A stretch of 43,112 nucleotides of DNA from Candidatus Fibrimonadaceae bacterium (lineage in GTDB: Bacteria > Fibrobacterota > Fibrobacteria > Fibrobacterales > Fibrobacteraceae): positions 1 through 43,112 of the forward strand of contig JAITFO010000078.1 of NCBI GenBank assembly GCA_031281265.1. The letters run 5' to 3'. The translations under genes were made by a program, and so were the position numbers. Position 1 is the first letter of the stretch. Every line of letters begins with the position of its first letter. The notes under the pieces are model-generated. The model saw nothing but the letters and a program-made list of their open reading frames with translations, was not told the DNA's origin and did not search any database. This document shows, in pieces, positions 39,544-43,112 of this stretch.

Positions 39544-40278
39544 CTAAATCCCCTTAAAGCGAAACCAGATGCAAAAAAAACAAACCACGGCAAAGAAAAT
39601 AAAATCTTTTAGCATAAAATTTCTTCCGTTTTGCGGAAGGATGTGAAGGGCATAACCCCGACATTTCATAGCGTTGTAAATGCGGTCTGCGCGGTCAAAG
39701 CTGCGGAGCAGGAGCTGCCCTGCAAAACTGCCCATATCTCTCATTTTAATCCCCTTTGCACCTGCGCTCCTCAACGAATAAGCTATATACATGGAATGCA
39801 CTTCCTCTAGCAACACGCATATATAGCGGTATGTCATTTCAAATATAACAATAAATATATTGGGGATTTTCAAAAAACGCAGGGAATTTGCAATTTCAAA
39901 AAACGGCGTTGTGGATACGAGTAACAAAACCGCCATAACGCATAGATAAGTTCTGAATATTATGGTAAAAAAGGAAATAACGCCATAAGGGGCTGGAACA
40001 AAAATCAAGTTGCTCATCCCTGCAAAAAAACAGAACGGGAATGCAACCATAAATCTTTTTAGCAGCATTGAATATGGAGTTTCGGAAAGAGCCATCAAAA
40101 GCGTGGGATAAAAAACATAAGGGATGAGCTGCATCAAAGCGTATCTATCGTGAGAAATAACCGTAATTATAAAAAATACCGCCGAGAGCAATTTAGCCAT
40201 TGGATGAAGTCTATGTATGAATGTATCTCCGCTGGACAACTGTTCAAGCGCATTTAATTCATGTATTCTGTGTTTCAT
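39544..40278 (-). CDS. ECF/cobalt-type transporter transmembrane protein (T component)
   Basis: 244 residues, about five or six hydrophobic segments. Cytoplasmic coupling motifs AYSLRSAGAKG and NAMKCRGY match the Ala-Arg-Gly motifs of EcfT/CbiQ. Starts by ATGA overlap with the fusion gene before it and ends 3 nt before the ATPase gene. Confidence 0.88.
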   Translation of the reverse strand: MKHRIHELNALEQLSSGDTFIHRLHPMAKLLSAVFFIITVISHDRYALMQLIPYVFYPTLLMALSETPYSMLLKRFMVAFPFCFFAGMSNLIFVPAPYGVISFFTIIFRTYLCVMAVLLLVSTTPFFEIANSLRFLKIPNIFIVIFEMTYRYICVLLEEVHSMYIAYSLRSAGAKGIKMRDMGSFAGQLLLRSFDRADRIYNAMKCRGYALHILPQNGRNFMLKDFIFFAVVCFFCIWFRFKGI

Positions 40279-41822
40279 CCGAGGCTTGCTAAGTTAGTAA
40301 TTTCCTCAAGCCTTTTTGCCCCAGGTTCAATGTATTGGGTATAGGATAGTATCCCTTTCTTTTTGCTCAAAAAGCAATAGGCACCGAGAGCCTGCATAAT
40401 TCTTTGCATACTAGCAATCAAAAAATTTTCCCACGCTGCTTCAAAAGTGGTGTTTTTCAAAAGCGGATTTGCTGAGTGCCAAAGCGTGAATAACTGCTTG
40501 ACTGTTTCAACGGGAAGCATCATATAAGGGTCCCACAGAAGGGCAGCCACGTCGTAATAGATAGAGCCGTTTCTCGCGCCCTGAAAATCTATGAAAGCTA
40601 TGTTCCCGTTGTTTATCATTATATTTTGCGATTGAAAATCCCTGTGCATCAAAACCCTTTGCTGTGCGGTTGCATTTTTTGCCAAAATTTTAAAAGATTC
40701 TATTAATTCCGTGGAGAGCTGTGTGACTTGCAAATGCCCTTGCAGGTAATTTTCCATAAAATAAGTGATTTCCCAAACATAATCGCTTTCCCCAAAAATT
40801 CTGTTTGCAAGCTCGCTGTCCTGTTTAAATACTTTTTCACTTGCCTCTTGCCAAGAGATTAGTTTTTCTAAAACGAGCGGGTAATGCAACAACGGCTGCT
40901 CTGCATCGCAGAGGCGAACAGAACCTAAGTCCTGCATAACAACCCGCCTTTCCCTTTCGTCCACCGCATAAATTTCAGGTGTTGGAAGCCCCAGGCCGTT
41001 GAACAATTTCCCGTAGCGAACAAAGCGTTCAAAATGCTCATCTTCTGAGTGCGATTGCTGTAAAATCAATGAATGCCCATTCGCTTGCATTCTGTAATAT
41101 TTTCTTCCAGAACCCGCTGTGCCTGCAACGGCAAGGTCATTAGGCTCTTTTAACCTCTCGCTTACCGCTTCCATCAATCCTTCCGGGTTGCCTATGTCTA
41201 TCCAGTTCCCATTGGTCACAAAAACCGATGGGGCTTCGCCAGCTTTGCAAAGCCGCTGCCAAAAATCCCTGACATCCCTCTCGCTGTCCTCAATTTTTTC
41301 CCATGCTTTTTCTGAATACCAAGATATGCCTGTGAATGTCGCGTTGCTTGAACCCGATTCCCCGAATTTATTTTTTATGCCGCATAAAAAGTTTTTTTCA
41401 TTTAAGCAAAGGGTATTTATTTTAGGATTGTCAATGGCGAGGAGCGCGCAAGTTGCGCCTGAATTTCTGGCTTTCTCCAAAAAAAGCCCAACATCCAAAT
41501 TATGTTCGCAATCACCGTTTAAAACCAAAAGCTCACCTCTTTCTCCCTCTTTCCACATTCTGCAAATAGGGCCGCCAGTGCCCAAGAGTTCTTCTTCCAC
41601 CCAAACTTTGCCTATGCCGAGTTCCGAGGCTACGTTTTGAATTTGCTCTGCCAAGTGGTGTGCGTTTGCGTGAATTTTTTGAGAGCCGAGTTCTTTTGCG
41701 AGGGTAGCCTGCCTTGCTAGAGAAGAGCTGTTCACTATTGGGATTAAAGGCTTGGCTATTCGCTCGGTGAGTGGGCGAAGTCTTGTTCCCAGCCCAGCCG
41801 CAAGAATAAGAGTATTAAGCAC
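40275..41822 (-). CDS. MurU-AmgK-like fusion: nucleotidyltransferase plus sugar kinase
   Basis: 515 residues. N-terminal half: ILAAGLGTRLRPLTERIAKP and LVLNGDCEHN, a sugar-1-phosphate nucleotidyltransferase; C-terminal half: MHRDFQSQNIMI and IAFIDFQGARNG, an aminoglycoside-phosphotransferase-fold kinase. In proteobacteria AmgK phosphorylates recycled N-acetylmuramate and MurU makes UDP-MurNAc; here both activities would be in one chain. First gene of an operon with the ECF T and A genes. Substrate is inferred from the homologous pair. Confidence 0.8.
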   Translation of the reverse strand: MLNTLILAAGLGTRLRPLTERIAKPLIPIVNSSSLARQATLAKELGSQKIHANAHHLAEQIQNVASELGIGKVWVEEELLGTGGPICRMWKEGERGELLVLNGDCEHNLDVGLFLEKARNSGATCALLAIDNPKINTLCLNEKNFLCGIKNKFGESGSSNATFTGISWYSEKAWEKIEDSERDVRDFWQRLCKAGEAPSVFVTNGNWIDIGNPEGLMEAVSERLKEPNDLAVAGTAGSGRKYYRMQANGHSLILQQSHSEDEHFERFVRYGKLFNGLGLPTPEIYAVDERERRVVMQDLGSVRLCDAEQPLLHYPLVLEKLISWQEASEKVFKQDSELANRIFGESDYVWEITYFMENYLQGHLQVTQLSTELIESFKILAKNATAQQRVLMHRDFQSQNIMINNGNIAFIDFQGARNGSIYYDVAALLWDPYMMLPVETVKQLFTLWHSANPLLKNTTFEAAWENFLIASMQRIMQALGAYCFLSKKKGILSYTQYIEPGAKRLEEITNLASLG

Positions 41823-41849
41823 TAGGAGAAGATAGAAATAAAAACACCC

Positions 41850-41878
41850 TTGACAGCTGTGTCATATATTTCTATATT
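41850..41878 (+). promoter_or_regulatory. Strong promoter of the Ser-rich lipoprotein gene
   Basis: TTGACA (41850-41855), 17-nt spacer, TATATT (41873-41878). Best -35/-10 pair in the window and a guide to the host consensus. Confidence 0.8.
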
Positions 41879-41922
41879 TGCTTGCAAAAAATGACCATTA
41901 GTCTTAAAAATAAGGAGAAGAC

Positions 41923-42717
41923 ATGAGAACACAACTCATTAAAATCACGCTAACGGCAAGCATTTTGCTCGCCTATGCATTCACAGCTTCCTGCTCTACG
42001 GATGATAAAGACGGTGACGACAGTTCCAGTTCAGGTACTGTTTTCAGCCCCAGCCCTAGCTCCAGCTCTAGACCCAGCTCTAGCTCAAATCCTGGCTCTG
42101 GCTCAGGTTCCAGCTCCAGTGGCGGTAGCAGCCAAGGCTACGTTGCTTTCAACGTAAACTCGCAAATCTATCTATTACGTGATGAGTATGATGAAGAACT
42201 AGACGATTTTGTGTTTAGAGCTTCTTCCTATTCAGATAACGGATTTGTCGAAGAGTCTCTCTTAGAGAGAATAGGAACCGTAAGGAATGGAAAAGTTACC
42301 GGTCTGCAACTGCTGACTAAAAACATCCCTGATGATGAATTATATTCTGCTCTTCCTGACCAAGAAGACTTTGACTCTTGTCCCACATATACTCACGATG
42401 GCTTAGGATACTGGGCATCTTTTAGACTAATCACTGCCGATGATGATTACGAAGGTGACTTGACCATTGAAAGTAAAAATGGAGATTATGAAAACCTTCG
42501 GTATTTCTATTCTTCGAAAGCTGGAAAAATAGTATGTAATATGAATTCTGAATATTCTTCAGTCCAATACAACCTAGACCTCAAAAAGGGTTGGAATGAA
42601 ATATATATTAAAGCTATAGATTCAGAAGACTCCTACGAGATGAAATATAGCACAAGCAGTAATATTATGACTTCAGAAATAGTGTGGCGTCTCTCTTATT
42701 CCTATTATCCTTGGTAA
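41923..42717 (+). CDS. Ser/Pro/Gly-linker lipoprotein (264 aa)
   Basis: Signal peptide with lipobox TASC (Cys24). Residues about 35-72 are a Ser/Pro/Gly linker (SSSSRPSSSSNPGSGSGSSS), of the type common in Fibrobacter surface proteins. The C-terminal 190 residues are beta-rich and acidic, no family seen. AAGGAG precedes the ATG, and a strong promoter and terminator flank it, so it is a single-gene unit. Confidence 0.85.
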   Translation: MRTQLIKITLTASILLAYAFTASCSTDDKDGDDSSSSGTVFSPSPSSSSRPSSSSNPGSGSGSSSSGGSSQGYVAFNVNSQIYLLRDEYDEELDDFVFRASSYSDNGFVEESLLERIGTVRNGKVTGLQLLTKNIPDDELYSALPDQEDFDSCPTYTHDGLGYWASFRLITADDDYEGDLTIESKNGDYENLRYFYSSKAGKIVCNMNSEYSSVQYNLDLKKGWNEIYIKAIDSEDSYEMKYSTSSNIMTSEIVWRLSYSYYPW

Positions 42718-42741
42718 GCGAAACAAAATCTAAATAGCACA

Positions 42742-42772
42742 AGCAGCAAGCTTTCCGCTTGCTGCTTTTTTT
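42742..42772 (+). terminator. Rho-independent terminator
   Basis: Perfect 10-bp stem AGCAGCAAGC / GCTTGCTGCT with a 5-nt loop, then T run. Ends the lipoprotein transcript 25 nt after its stop. Confidence 0.92.
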
Positions 42773-42786
42773 CTATCTTTATCCCA

Positions 42787-43112
42787 ATGAAAATTCAAGC
42801 TCCTCAGCTTCCTAAGGGAACCAGAGATTTTTACCCCGTTGATATGAGGGTGCAAAATCATATCTTTTCTGTTTGGCGGAGCGCGGCTTTAAAATTCGGC
42901 TACGAGGAATACGAAGGTCCTACTTTTGAGCATTTAGAGCTTTACACGGGCAAGAGCGGCGAAGAAATTGTCTCGCAGCTATACAACTTCACGGACAAAG
43001 GCGGCAGGGAATTGGCGCTTCGCCCCGAACTCACTCCAACGCTTGCAAGAATGGTTATAAAAAAAGGCAACGAACTTAAAAAACCTTTCAAATGGTTTTC
43101 AATCCCCCGTTT
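42787..43112 (+). CDS. hisS: Histidyl-tRNA synthetase, N-terminal part
   Basis: Begins [20 protein letters not shown] (the PKGTRDF motif of class II HisRS), then [40 protein letters not shown] (motif 2 region). The window ends within the gene after about 108 codons. No ribosome site is clear before the ATG. Confidence 0.93.
   Translation, partial: MKIQAPQLPKGTRDFYPVDMRVQNHIFSVWRSAALKFGYEEYEGPTFEHLELYTGKSGEEIVSQLYNFTDKGGRELALRPELTPTLARMVIKKGNELKKPFKWFSIPR

Overview
The window looks like a Fibrobacter-type chromosome (phylum Fibrobacterota) carrying one complete-looking temperate prophage. The pointers to Fibrobacter are a FISUMP-domain protein, a lipoprotein with a Ser/Pro-rich linker, tRNAs and a tmRNA without encoded CCA, and promoters with a TATATT -10 box. 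The species cannot be fixed from the sequence.

Layout. (1) 1-270: 3' part of the tmRNA gene and a tRNA-Val(CAC) gene. (2) 222-27968: a prophage of about 27.7 kb inserted in tRNA-Val, bounded by a 49-bp direct repeat. The intact tRNA is on the left and only its 3' half is on the right. (3) 27966-43112: host genes: prmC, a LOG-family gene, a Dabb protein, a chorismate mutase / prephenate dehydrogenase / EPSP-synthase-like / NAD kinase run, tRNA-Ile(CAU), a starch-synthase-like glycosyltransferase, a lipoprotein / response regulator / beta-propeller operon, HU, an ECF transporter T and A pair behind a MurU-AmgK-like fusion, a lipoprotein, and the start of hisS.

Prophage logic. The integrase lies next to the left att site. 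Nearly all lytic genes run leftwards on the minus strand from a divergent control region at 23136-23253: small early genes overlapping by ATGA, a putative replication gene with six palindromic iterons, then virion genes of P22/podovirus type (tail tip, FISUMP protein, gp4-like and gp10-like tail proteins, three ejection-type proteins, small and large terminase, portal, coat). The repressor runs rightwards, followed by an accessory block: an NDT/TIR-like protein with a zinc-ribbon membrane protein, a two-gene 'DRHK' cassette, and YafQ-like and BrnT/BrnA-like toxin-antitoxin pairs. A diverged second DRHK cassette sits at the other end of the prophage beside the integrase.

Best candidates for undescribed biology: the paired DRHK cassettes; the NDT-like plus zinc-ribbon membrane pair; a lambda-like origin inside the replication gene with iterons, a G-quadruplex motif and an AT-rich tract; and a family of six leaderless TATATT promoters, three nearly identical, that start prophage genes on both strands. 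No endolysin was recognised. All functional calls come from reading motifs by eye; no database search was run.
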